Shown: piece after piece, positions 1 through 7,305 of the stretch
Layout: each line of letters begins with the position of its first letter
Position numbering within the stretch: the first letter of the stretch is position 1
Assembly: GCA_947302535.1 (NCBI GenBank)
Contig: CAMYVX010000007.1
Span: 1 to 55,120, forward strand
Source of the DNA: an uncultured Caryophanales bacterium
GTDB taxonomy: Bacteria > Bacillota_I > Bacilli_A > RFN20 > CAG-826
Direction of reading: 5' to 3'
DNA: 55,120 nt
The notes under the pieces: model-generated
Databases searched by the model: none
What the model saw: the letters and a program-made list of their open reading frames with translations, nothing else
What the model was told of the DNA's origin: nothing
Position numbers and translations under genes: made by a program

Positions 1-71
1 AGGTAGACGCACAGGACTTAAAATCCTGCGGTAGCGATACCGTACCGGTTCGATTCCGGTCCCGGGCACCA
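1..71 (+). tRNA. tRNA-Leu (UAA anticodon), 5' end outside the window
   Basis: The visible part holds the anticodon arm (stem CAGGA/TCCTG, loop CTTAAAA, anticodon TAA reading UUA), a long class II variable arm (CGGTAGCGATACCG), a T arm with GGTTCGATTCC, and the 3' acceptor strand ending in an encoded CCA at 69-71. The long variable arm together with the UAA anticodon identifies leucine. The 5' acceptor strand and most of the D arm lie before base 1. A terminator-like hairpin follows directly. Confidence 0.93.
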
Positions 72-78
72 GGTGAAT

Positions 79-117
79 AAAATCCCCAGTTTGCTAGACG
101 AATTGGGGTTTTCTTTT
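79..117 (+). terminator. Rho-independent terminator after tRNA-Leu
   Basis: CCCCA and TGGGG pair, extended outward by AAAA/TTTT across a one-base bulge, and are followed by a T-rich stretch (TTTTCTTTT). It separates the tRNA from the promoter of the next operon. Confidence 0.75.
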
Positions 118-144
118 GTCTATTTTTTCTTGATATTATGTTCG

Positions 145-173
145 TTGACCTTACTTAGAAAAATTTGTATAAT
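145..173 (+). promoter_or_regulatory. SigA-type promoter of the lipid operon
   Basis: A TTGACC -35 box at 145-150 and a perfect TATAAT -10 box at 168-173 are separated by 17 bp. The predicted start is near 180, about 20 nt before the first ATG at 200, with AGAGGT as ribosome-binding site. Confidence 0.85.
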
Positions 174-199
174 TTTTTCAAGTAAAAGAGGTAATACAT

Positions 200-1138
200 A
201 TGAAACATTTAATTGTTATCAATCCGAAGTCAGGTTTTGTTATTAAAAACTATTCTTCTATCACCGCAAAAATCACAAAAGCATTCGCTGGTCTAGATTA
301 CGAGATTTATGAAACTGTTTCTCCGAAAGATTTAACAACTTATCTAAAGAAACATTTATCAAAAGAAAAAGAACCAATCCGTCTCTATGTTTGTGGAGGA
401 GACGGCACTATTCAAGAAGCTATTTCTGGAGTCATTGGAAATCCTAATGTTGAGTTAGCTATTTTCCCATGCGGAACAGGAAATGACTTTGTCAAAATCT
501 ATGGAGCTACAAATGAAACAATTGATGAGTTTAGAAACTTTGAATCTTTAATTAAGGGCAAAGCTATCCCTATCGATGTTTCAAAGATTGATGGACCATC
601 TCTAGAAGAACCTTTATATTCATTAAATGTTATCAACTTTGGTTTTGATGCCATCGTTGGTGCTAAAGGTAATGAAAATAAACTTAAAGGCAAAGCAAAT
701 CCTTATGGATTTAAAAATGCTATTTTACCTGCAATCTTAAGAGGTAGATTCAATAAAATTATCGTCTCTGCTGATGGTAAACAATTAAATAAGAAAAAAT
801 TACTTCTTTGTTCCTTGGCCCAAGGTCAATGGGTTGGCGGAGAATATCATGCTTCTCCAAACAGTGATAATACCGATGGTTTAATCGATGTTGTTATTTT
901 AAAGACTATGACCTTATTTGGTTTATTACTAAAAATGTTCAACAAATATAAAGCTGGGCAACATTTATCCAATCCTAAACTTAGAAAGAAAATCATCTAT
1001 GTTAAGGCTAAATCTATTAAGATTGAAGCCACAAAAGATATTGATATTTGTGTTGATGGCGAAATCATTAAAGGCCAAACATTTAATGTCGATATCATTC
1101 CTCATGGAATTAAAATCATCCCACCAGCAAAGCTTTAA
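200..1138 (+). CDS. Diacylglycerol kinase family lipid kinase (DgkB/YegS type)
   Basis: A soluble lipid kinase of 312 residues. The catalytic-domain signature GGDGT is at residues 66-70 and the second nucleotide-binding motif PCGTGNDF is near 90-97, both diagnostic of the DAGK catalytic family. Members phosphorylate diacylglycerol or related lipids with ATP; DgkB recycles diacylglycerol released during lipoteichoic acid synthesis. Length matches the family. It is first in an operon with a PlsC-like acyltransferase four bases downstream, which supports a role in phosphatidic acid supply. The start is set by the SD AGAGGT and the promoter just upstream. The exact lipid substrate cannot be read from sequence. 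Confidence 0.9.
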   Translation: MKHLIVINPKSGFVIKNYSSITAKITKAFAGLDYEIYETVSPKDLTTYLKKHLSKEKEPIRLYVCGGDGTIQEAISGVIGNPNVELAIFPCGTGNDFVKIYGATNETIDEFRNFESLIKGKAIPIDVSKIDGPSLEEPLYSLNVINFGFDAIVGAKGNENKLKGKANPYGFKNAILPAILRGRFNKIIVSADGKQLNKKKLLLCSLAQGQWVGGEYHASPNSDNTDGLIDVVILKTMTLFGLLLKMFNKYKAGQHLSNPKLRKKIIYVKAKSIKIEATKDIDICVDGEIIKGQTFNVDIIPHGIKIIPPAKL

Positions 1139-1141
1139 TAT

Positions 1142-1972
1142 ATGATCATTGAATTATTTTGCTGCGCATCCGCTGCGGCAGCGTTGACTTTACATCTGTT
1201 ATCAAATGATTTAACAAAATGGTATAGCTATATTTTTGCTTTGCTCGCAGGTTTTGGAGCGTATTGCTTGTCTTTACTCATTGTCTACGTGGCTTACTAT
1301 TTAATGGCTTTACCGGTTAAAGTTAAAAAAGAATTTAAAAAGCCTTCAAGATTTTACCGCTTCCTTTATAAGGAAGGTGTCGATTATATTTGTTTTCACG
1401 CTAATATTTCTTGCCGTTTTAAAGGCAAAGACCTACTTCCTCGCGGTAGACGCTTTGTTTTAGTGTGTAATCACCGCAGCAAATTTGACCCCATTCTTAT
1501 CTCTAAAAAATGTATGAAATATGATATTGCATTTATCTCTAAACATGCAAACTTCAAGATTCCAATGGTTAATCGTATCATCACTGCTTTGTGTTATATG
1601 CCTGTTGATAGAGACGATCCTTTACAATCGTTGAGTATATTTAAAAGAGCATCCAACTACATCAATAACAACATTTGCTCGGTTGGTGTCTTCCCTGAAG
1701 GGAAAAGATACATAGGGGATGGTTTAGAAGGATTCCACGAAGGCTTCTTTAATCTTGCTATTAAAAATAATGTTCCTCTAGTTGTTTGTACAGTTAAAGG
1801 AACTGATCAGATAGTTCATAATTTCCCATTCAAGAGAACAAAGGTCAAGATTGAGGTTTTAAGGATTTTTGAGCCAGAAGAAATTAATACCTTACCAGCA
1901 AAAACAATTAGTGATACTGTCCATCAAATGATGGAAGAAAATATGAAAGAAGGAATTACTAATGTTAAATGA
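1142..1972 (+). CDS. 1-acyl-sn-glycerol-3-phosphate acyltransferase family protein (PlsC-like)
   Basis: 276 residues. The N-terminal third is hydrophobic (about residues 1-58, probably two membrane segments), followed by the acyltransferase core. The catalytic NHx4D motif is present (NHRSKFD, His111 and Asp116) and the phosphate-binding FPEG motif is at 184-187. These enzymes transfer an acyl chain to lysophosphatidate at the membrane to give phosphatidate. The gene starts four bases after the lipid kinase stop and overlaps the next gene by 11 nt, so it is translationally coupled within the operon. It may be the housekeeping PlsC or a paralogue; only one copy is visible here. It ends in TGA. 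Confidence 0.88.
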   Translation: MIIELFCCASAAAALTLHLLSNDLTKWYSYIFALLAGFGAYCLSLLIVYVAYYLMALPVKVKKEFKKPSRFYRFLYKEGVDYICFHANISCRFKGKDLLPRGRRFVLVCNHRSKFDPILISKKCMKYDIAFISKHANFKIPMVNRIITALCYMPVDRDDPLQSLSIFKRASNYINNNICSVGVFPEGKRYIGDGLEGFHEGFFNLAIKNNVPLVVCTVKGTDQIVHNFPFKRTKVKIEVLRIFEPEEINTLPAKTISDTVHQMMEENMKEGITNVK

Positions 1973-2825
1973 AAAGGCTTTAGACATTATTCATAAATCT
2001 TTAGGCCCAACCGCCACAATTCTTCATCCATTAATTGGCGGTATGATGAACCAATCTTTTGTTGTGGAAAATAATAAGAAGAAATATGTGCTTTATATCT
2101 CCACCGAGCAAGCTAATGAGATGGTTGATAGACCTATAGAAAAAGAACACCAAAAAATAATATTTGATTTAGGAATTACTTCAAAAAACGTCTATTTTGA
2201 TACGGAAAACGGCATAAAAATCAATGAATTTATTGAAGGAACATCGATTGATAAGATTGATGAATTTGATTATAAAAAGTTGTCTGTTCTCTTCCATAAG
2301 CTTCATGAAAGTAAAGAGCTTGCTAAGTTTAATTACAACCCATTTTTACGTTTTGCGGGTTACGAAAAAGAGGCTTTAGAATTCGTAAAAGATTTTGGCA
2401 AAGATTATCAAGACCTTAAAGATATTTTGTTCAAGAATAAATCATTCCTTGAAGAACAGAAATTAGTTCTCTCTCATAACGACGCCCAGAGGAGCAATAT
2501 TGTTAAAGACACTAATGATGATTACTATTTTATCGACTTTGAATTCGTTGGTAACAATGACGAGATTTATGATATAGCCTGTTTTGCTAATGGAAAGGTT
2601 GAAGAGGGATATAAGTTATTAGAAGCTTACTTTGTCAATCCTTCAATTGAACAAAAGAAGAGATTTTATCTCTGGCGTATTTACATTTCCTTACAATGGT
2701 TCTTAGTAGCAATTGTTAAACACTATCGTGGAGAAGGGAAAACACATAACTTTAACTTTTTAGCCGTTGCTGATCATTTCTTAAATAATGCCAAAACAGC
2801 TTATTCATATTTGATAAAACTATAA
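1962..2825 (+). CDS. Choline/ethanolamine kinase-like phosphotransferase (LicA-like)
   Basis: 287 residues with an aminoglycoside phosphotransferase/choline kinase fold. The catalytic loop reads LSHNDAQRSNIV (HxD plus N) and the metal-binding segment is FIDFEFVGNNDEIYDIA, typical of choline/ethanolamine kinases. The N-terminal half carries the nucleotide-binding lobe beginning at a glycine-rich GGMMNQSF stretch. It overlaps the plsC-like gene by 11 nt. The operon context (lipid kinase, acyltransferase) and a LicD gene at 12239 suggest phosphocholine or phosphoethanolamine decoration of a glycolipid or envelope polymer. That is inference; related kinases act on other small alcohols or sugars. 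Confidence 0.75.
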   Translation: MLNEKALDIIHKSLGPTATILHPLIGGMMNQSFVVENNKKKYVLYISTEQANEMVDRPIEKEHQKIIFDLGITSKNVYFDTENGIKINEFIEGTSIDKIDEFDYKKLSVLFHKLHESKELAKFNYNPFLRFAGYEKEALEFVKDFGKDYQDLKDILFKNKSFLEEQKLVLSHNDAQRSNIVKDTNDDYYFIDFEFVGNNDEIYDIACFANGKVEEGYKLLEAYFVNPSIEQKKRFYLWRIYISLQWFLVAIVKHYRGEGKTHNFNFLAVADHFLNNAKTAYSYLIKL

Positions 2826-2837
2826 GGAGGCGAACAT

Positions 2838-4661
2838 ATGATTTCTTCAGATGAATTATTAAAGCCACTACAAACTTTTAACCGCGCCATGAGCGAGCAC
2901 GATCAAATCACTGCGGATTATTTTGATGACTTAGTGAAAAAATCTGGAATCAATACGGCGGAAAATACAGTTACTGTTGAAAAATATAAAAAGAAACTGG
3001 CTATCTTTGATAACCAAAACAAAAGGCTCTCTAAATTTAAAGGCCTAAGGGCTTTCCTTATTGTCTTAGCAGTTCTTGCTTTATTAGCGGGTATCATCTT
3101 ATTAGTTTTAGGAATCACCGGAACCTTATCAAGCACTATCGGTATTATTTCTATTTCTGTCGGCGGTGCTTTAGCTATTTTCTTCATTGTTTTAATTTGT
3201 ATTGGTCCAAATAAAAGAATTAAGGAATTAAAAAGCGGCCTATCAATTCTTAAAAAAGAATTAGAGGAATTAAAAGACGAAGGCTATGCACAATGTGCGG
3301 CACTTAATCGTTTGTTTGAATATGATATGCAAATAGATATCATGAACAAAACATTTGATTCAATTCATTTCCATAAAACCCTTGCACCCGACCAGCTACA
3401 AATGTTTATTGAAAACTACGGAGATATAGAAAATAGAGGAAATGATTCATCCACTGTTCATGTTATCTCAGGAGACATCATTGGCAATCCATTTGTCATT
3501 GAAACATCCCATATCATGAAAATGGGAAACTATATCTATACTGGTACTTTAGCCATCACTTACCCTGTAAGAGTTTCTAATGGTAAAGGTGGATACACTA
3601 CTACCATGAGAACGCAAATTCTTACAGCTTCTGTAACTAAACCTAAGCCATTATATAATTATGAGAAAGTTATATACTTTGGTAACGACATTGCGCGTGC
3701 GTTATGCTTTTCACGTAAACCTAGCGGCATGAGCGGAAAGAGCGATAAAGAAATTAATAAATATGTGAAAAGTGAGTATAAGAAATTCACTGATAAATCA
3801 CGTAAAGATTTAGCCAAAGGTTTTACTGCTTTAGGCAATGAACAATTTGAAGCCTTATTCCATGCAATTGATAGAAATAATGAAGTTGGATTTAGAACTC
3901 TCTTTACACCTTTAGCCCAACAGAATTTCGTTGCCCAAATTAAGAATAATGATCCATATGGAGATGACTTCATATTTAAAAAAGTTAAGACACTAAATAT
4001 TTTAAGAAATGAACATAATCAGTACGTTGACTATGTCGGTAATCCTTTAGACTTTGTCGATTTCGATTATCAAAACGCGAGAGAAAAGTTTGTGAATTTT
4101 AACCGCACATTTTTCAAGAGTGTTTATTTTGATTTAATGCCTATCTTAAATATTCCAAGTTATCAACAATTGGCAAAAAATAATACTTTTTCTAAAAAAT
4201 ACCGCGGAAATAACACAATTTTCGAAATAGAAACGTTGGCTAACCTATTAGATAAAAGCTATTTCAAACCAGAGCATTGTGCCACTGATATTATCCTTAA
4301 AGCACATCATATATCCAAAGAAGGAACACGTGGTGATTATGTTAAAATTACAGCTCACGGACATTCCACAATCGAACATATTGATTTAGTTCCTACACTT
4401 GGCGGAGATGGCTTAATGCACCCCGTTCCTGTTCATTGGTTAGAATATGTTCCAATAGAAAAAGACACCTATATGACCGTCATTAAGAAAGAACAAACTC
4501 GTGCTGACTTTATGCAAAAACAAAGGATGCCAAACTATCAAGACTTACTAAATAGAATAATAGATAAAAACGCCATCACATATTACCGCGGTAACTATGC
4601 AGTAATTAATAACGGCGATAAACCTTTATTAAAAGAAGACTTAGATATATTAAGGAATTAA
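2838..4661 (+). CDS. Unknown two-TM membrane protein with a long cytoplasmic domain
   Basis: 607 residues, not assignable to a family I can name. Residues 71-93 and 101-123 are strong membrane segments joined by a very short loop. They are preceded by about 70 charged residues and followed by a lysine/glutamate-rich, coiled-coil-like stretch (about 125-150). The remaining roughly 450 residues are hydrophilic and mixed alpha/beta, probably cytoplasmic. An excellent SD (AAGGAGG) precedes the ATG. It is last in the lipid operon, convergent with ldh; the two stop regions overlap by 4 nt. The context suggests a membrane or lipid function, but nothing in the sequence proves it. Confidence 0.85.
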   Translation: MISSDELLKPLQTFNRAMSEHDQITADYFDDLVKKSGINTAENTVTVEKYKKKLAIFDNQNKRLSKFKGLRAFLIVLAVLALLAGIILLVLGITGTLSSTIGIISISVGGALAIFFIVLICIGPNKRIKELKSGLSILKKELEELKDEGYAQCAALNRLFEYDMQIDIMNKTFDSIHFHKTLAPDQLQMFIENYGDIENRGNDSSTVHVISGDIIGNPFVIETSHIMKMGNYIYTGTLAITYPVRVSNGKGGYTTTMRTQILTASVTKPKPLYNYEKVIYFGNDIARALCFSRKPSGMSGKSDKEINKYVKSEYKKFTDKSRKDLAKGFTALGNEQFEALFHAIDRNNEVGFRTLFTPLAQQNFVAQIKNNDPYGDDFIFKKVKTLNILRNEHNQYVDYVGNPLDFVDFDYQNAREKFVNFNRTFFKSVYFDLMPILNIPSYQQLAKNNTFSKKYRGNNTIFEIETLANLLDKSYFKPEHCATDIILKAHHISKEGTRGDYVKITAHGHSTIEHIDLVPTLGGDGLMHPVPVHWLEYVPIEKDTYMTVIKKEQTRADFMQKQRMPNYQDLLNRIIDKNAITYYRGNYAVINNGDKPLLKEDLDILRN

Positions 4662-5596
4662 TATAAACCTTTAAGTTTATTAGCGCTTTCAATTAAAGCG
4701 CTTTTTTCATCTTCAGAATAATCTGGCCAAATAGTTTTACTAACCCCATCTCTTCCAACGACTGAAGGAACGGAAAGGTAAACATCACTAATCTCTCCGT
4801 TATATGCATATTCAATATAACTAGAAACAGTCATAATGCTCTTGGTGTCATTAATTATTGCATCTATTATTCTATGTACTGCAGCAGCAATGCCATAATA
4901 GGTGCTACCTTTCTTTTGAATTATTTCATAAGCGGAATTAATTACATCTTCTTCAATCTTTTCTAGATTGAGGCCTCGTTTGCATCTTCCACAACTTTGA
5001 CAATACGTATTAATAGAAACTCCTCCGATTGAAGTTACAGAATAAGCGGCTAATTCACTATCTCCATGTTCACCAACGACAAAAGCATGAATGTTACGTG
5101 GGTCAATGCCAGTATCTTCGCTTAATAAGAATTTTAATCTAGCAGTATCTAATACTGTTCCACTACCAATGACTTGTTGAGCCGGTAAACCAAGTTTTGT
5201 ATAGGTATAGTAAGACAAAATATCAACAGGATTAGTGACAATTAAAACTATGCTTCTAGGATCTAGATAAGGCTTCATTTGTTCAAAGATAGAATCAAAA
5301 ATCATTTCATTTTTATGAAGGAGATCTATTCTAGTTTCTCCAGGCTTTTGTGCGGCTCCTGCAGTAATTACAATAATGCCGGCCTCCTTGATATCTTCAT
5401 AATCCCCTGACTTTATTTCCTTAGGTGAAAATAAACTCATTGCATGGTTCATATCAAGAGCATCGCCTTCAGTTTTATCTTTATTAATATCAATGATTGT
5501 AATGCTATTGACATTGCTTTTAACAATTAAGGTATAAGCAATAGATGATCCTACCATTCCATCACCAATAATGGCTACTTTTCGTTGAGTAAACAT
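4658..5596 (-). CDS. ldh: L-lactate dehydrogenase
   Basis: Reduces pyruvate to L-lactate with NADH, the terminal step of homolactic-type fermentation. 312 residues, the usual length. The Rossmann motif GDGMVGSS is at 11-18. The specificity loop AAQKPGETR has Gln83, which marks lactate rather than malate dehydrogenase (Arg there in MDH). GEHGDSE at 175-181 carries the catalytic histidine, and the VTNPVDILSY segment is also conserved. The SD AAGGAGAAAG supports the ATG. The start overlaps the end of the VanZ-like gene upstream by 22 nt. Downstream it is convergent with the lipid operon, whose terminator it contains. Confidence 0.96.
   Translation of the reverse strand: MFTQRKVAIIGDGMVGSSIAYTLIVKSNVNSITIIDINKDKTEGDALDMNHAMSLFSPKEIKSGDYEDIKEAGIIVITAGAAQKPGETRIDLLHKNEMIFDSIFEQMKPYLDPRSIVLIVTNPVDILSYYTYTKLGLPAQQVIGSGTVLDTARLKFLLSEDTGIDPRNIHAFVVGEHGDSELAAYSVTSIGGVSINTYCQSCGRCKRGLNLEKIEEDVINSAYEIIQKKGSTYYGIAAAVHRIIDAIINDTKSIMTVSSYIEYAYNGEISDVYLSVPSVVGRDGVSKTIWPDYSEDEKSALIESANKLKGLY
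4682..4707 (+). terminator. Terminator of the lipid operon, embedded in the 3' end of ldh
   Basis: A perfect 8-bp stem AGCGCTTT/AAAGCGCT (4682-4689, 4695-4702) with a 5-nt loop is followed by a six-T tract on the + strand. It lies about 20 nt beyond the stop of the unknown membrane protein gene, inside the last codons of ldh (which read Ser-Ala-Leu-Ile-Glu-Ser-Ala there). Confidence 0.85.
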
Positions 5597-6096
5597 ACTT
5601 CTTTCTCCTTTTTCTTTTTCTCATATAAATAAATAATAAGGAAAACAATTAAAAATGTTATCGTATAACCAAGAAAGTCAATCATCACATCACTAAACTG
5701 TCCACTTCTTCCAGGAACAAGTAATTGAATGATTTCGCTTAAAGATGCCCAGAAAAGACCAAACACCAAACTAATAGAGATTAAATAATAAAACTTGTAC
5801 CACTTTTTCTTATTAATAAGAAAATATATTGATAATGTTGAAAAAATACCACTTACAAAGAAAAAACCAAAGTGGCCGACAAGTTTTCTAATGACACCTT
5901 TAAATTGATCTCTATTAGAGTTAGTAACAGCAGTAGGATTAAATGTATTAACAACATTCTCCACAACAGTGGCTACTCGAGATGATTGTGTGGATGAACG
6001 ATATCCATTAAAACAAGAATAAACAATAATAAGCGTATTAATAGCAACCGCTAATGAATAGATAATAATGTGAATTGCGAGTGTCTTTTTATTCAT
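5575..6096 (-). CDS. VanZ-like family membrane protein
   Basis: 173 residues, with a membrane segment near the N-terminus and three more in the C-terminal two thirds. The VanZ signature is visible: KLVGHFGFFFVSG followed by the conserved SEIIQLLVPGRSGQFSDVMIDFLGY stretch (E-x-x-Q-x6-GR-x3-D-x3-N/D). VanZ confers low-level teicoplanin resistance in enterococci; the function of most homologues is unknown. There is a long extracytoplasmic loop between the first two membrane segments. It abuts gpsA (stop and start share base 6096) and overlaps ldh, so it sits in a gpsA-vanZ-ldh transcript. Confidence 0.8.
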   Translation of the reverse strand: MNKKTLAIHIIIYSLAVAINTLIIVYSCFNGYRSSTQSSRVATVVENVVNTFNPTAVTNSNRDQFKGVIRKLVGHFGFFFVSGIFSTLSIYFLINKKKWYKFYYLISISLVFGLFWASLSEIIQLLVPGRSGQFSDVMIDFLGYTITFLIVFLIIYLYEKKKKEKEVCLLNEK

Positions 6097-7082
6097 TATT
6101 CACTAATTTGTTTTCTATCAAATAACTCACTAACAGCTACTAAAGGTTTTTTGCCTTCATAGATTACAGAGTAAACAGCATTGACAATAGGCATTTCTAC
6201 ATTAAGCTTCTTAGCCAATTGTTTCGCGGAAACTAATGCATTAATACCTTCGACAACCATACCAACTTGCTTAAGTGTTTCTTCTAGGCAAACACCTTTT
6301 CCAAGAAGCACACCAGCATTATGGTTACGAGAATGTAAAGAAGTCGCTGTCACGACAATATCTCCAATACCAGCTAAACCATAGAAAGTGGTTTCTTTGC
6401 CACCATAGGCTAATCCTAAACGTGTAATCTCTGTTAAGCCACGTGTGATGATTGCGGCTTTAGCATTATCTCCAAATCCCATACCATCAGACATACCAGC
6501 GGCTAAAGCGATAATGTTCTTAAGAGCGCCACATAATTCGACAGCTTTAATATCGGTGTTTGTATAAACACGTAAGACTTCATTAGAGAAGGCTTTTTGA
6601 ATAACCTTTGCTATTTCAATATCACTGCAGCTAGAAACAATTAATGTCGGTTGACCAATTGCTACTTCTTCAGCATGAGTCGGCCCAGATAAAGCTACAA
6701 CTTTAATATCTTTACCTAATACATCCTCCAAGATTTCGCTCATGCTAAATAAAGTGTTCTCTTCTATACCCTTAGCGACAGTTACTATAATCTGATCTTT
6801 ATTAATGAACTCTTTAGCGTTAATCGCTGTTTGGCGAATAAAAACAGAAGGGACCGCAAAGATAATTACTTCTTGATTTAAACACGCTTTAGAGATGTCT
6901 GTTGTAAAAAGAATTTCTTTATTAAGTTCACATCCAGGAAGATTCTTATGAATGCGATTTTCGTTTAAATAATCAATTTCTGCAGCAAATTTACCATAAA
7001 CAACGACTTTATGGTGCATATTCGCTAACATGTTGGCTAGGGCTGTTCCCCAAGTGCCACTACCTAAAATTCCAATTTTCAT
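6096..7082 (-). CDS. gpsA: NAD(P)-dependent glycerol-3-phosphate dehydrogenase
   Basis: Converts dihydroxyacetone phosphate to sn-glycerol 3-phosphate, the backbone for phospholipids. 328 residues, standard length. It begins with the Rossmann motif GILGSGTWGTALA. AVPSVFIRQ, ALSGPTHAEE and the C-terminal ELCGALKNIIALAAG segment with the catalytic lysine are all conserved. No Shine-Dalgarno precedes the ATG. Instead a TATAAT box ends 6 nt before it (7089-7094), so the mRNA is predicted to be leaderless. The upstream rubredoxin terminator isolates it from the redox operon. Confidence 0.96.
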   Translation of the reverse strand: MKIGILGSGTWGTALANMLANMHHKVVVYGKFAAEIDYLNENRIHKNLPGCELNKEILFTTDISKACLNQEVIIFAVPSVFIRQTAINAKEFINKDQIIVTVAKGIEENTLFSMSEILEDVLGKDIKVVALSGPTHAEEVAIGQPTLIVSSCSDIEIAKVIQKAFSNEVLRVYTNTDIKAVELCGALKNIIALAAGMSDGMGFGDNAKAAIITRGLTEITRLGLAYGGKETTFYGLAGIGDIVVTATSLHSRNHNAGVLLGKGVCLEETLKQVGMVVEGINALVSAKQLAKKLNVEMPIVNAVYSVIYEGKKPLVAVSELFDRKQISE

Positions 7083-7088
7083 GGAAAC

Positions 7089-7094
7089 ATTATA
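7089..7094 (-). promoter_or_regulatory. -10 box of a predicted leaderless gpsA promoter
   Basis: TATAAT on the minus strand is followed by GTTTCC and then ATG. With initiation normally 6-7 nt after the -10 box, transcription would start at the A of ATG. The -35 region is T-rich and poor. Confidence 0.7.
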
Positions 7095-7102
7095 AAAGAT
7101 TC

Positions 7103-7133
7103 AAACAAAAAAATAAACGGGATTAAACCCGTT
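7103..7133 (-). terminator. Terminator after the rubredoxin gene
   Basis: A 6-bp stem AACGGG/CCCGTT (7116-7121 and 7128-7133) is followed on the minus strand by TATTTTTTTG. It closes the glpA-like to rubredoxin operon immediately before the gpsA promoter. Confidence 0.85.
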
Positions 7134-7138
7134 ATATT

Positions 7139-7294
7139 TTATTGAGGTTGGAACATGTCTTTGCCGACGCCACACCATGGACAAGCAAAATCTTCTGGTA
7201 AATCTTCAAATTTTGTTCCTGGAGTAATTCCTAATTCTGGGACGCCTTGATCTTCATCATAGACATAACCGCATGCAACACAAACGTACTTCAT
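7139..7294 (-). CDS. Rubredoxin
   Basis: A 51-residue one-iron electron carrier. It starts [17 protein letters not shown], with the first CxxCG knuckle, and ends with [13 protein letters not shown], the second CPxCG knuckle, separated by the usual [11 protein letters not shown] segment; all four iron-ligating cysteines are present. The SD AAAGGAG lies just upstream of the ATG. It is 11 nt after the flavo-diiron protein, whose own C-terminus also carries a rubredoxin domain, and is last in the operon. It probably passes electrons to the flavo-diiron protein or accepts them from the upstream flavoprotein (inference). Confidence 0.96.
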   Translation of the reverse strand: MKYVCVACGYVYDEDQGVPELGITPGTKFEDLPEDFACPWCGVGKDMFQPQ

Positions 7295-7305
7295 CTTCTT
7301 CTCCT

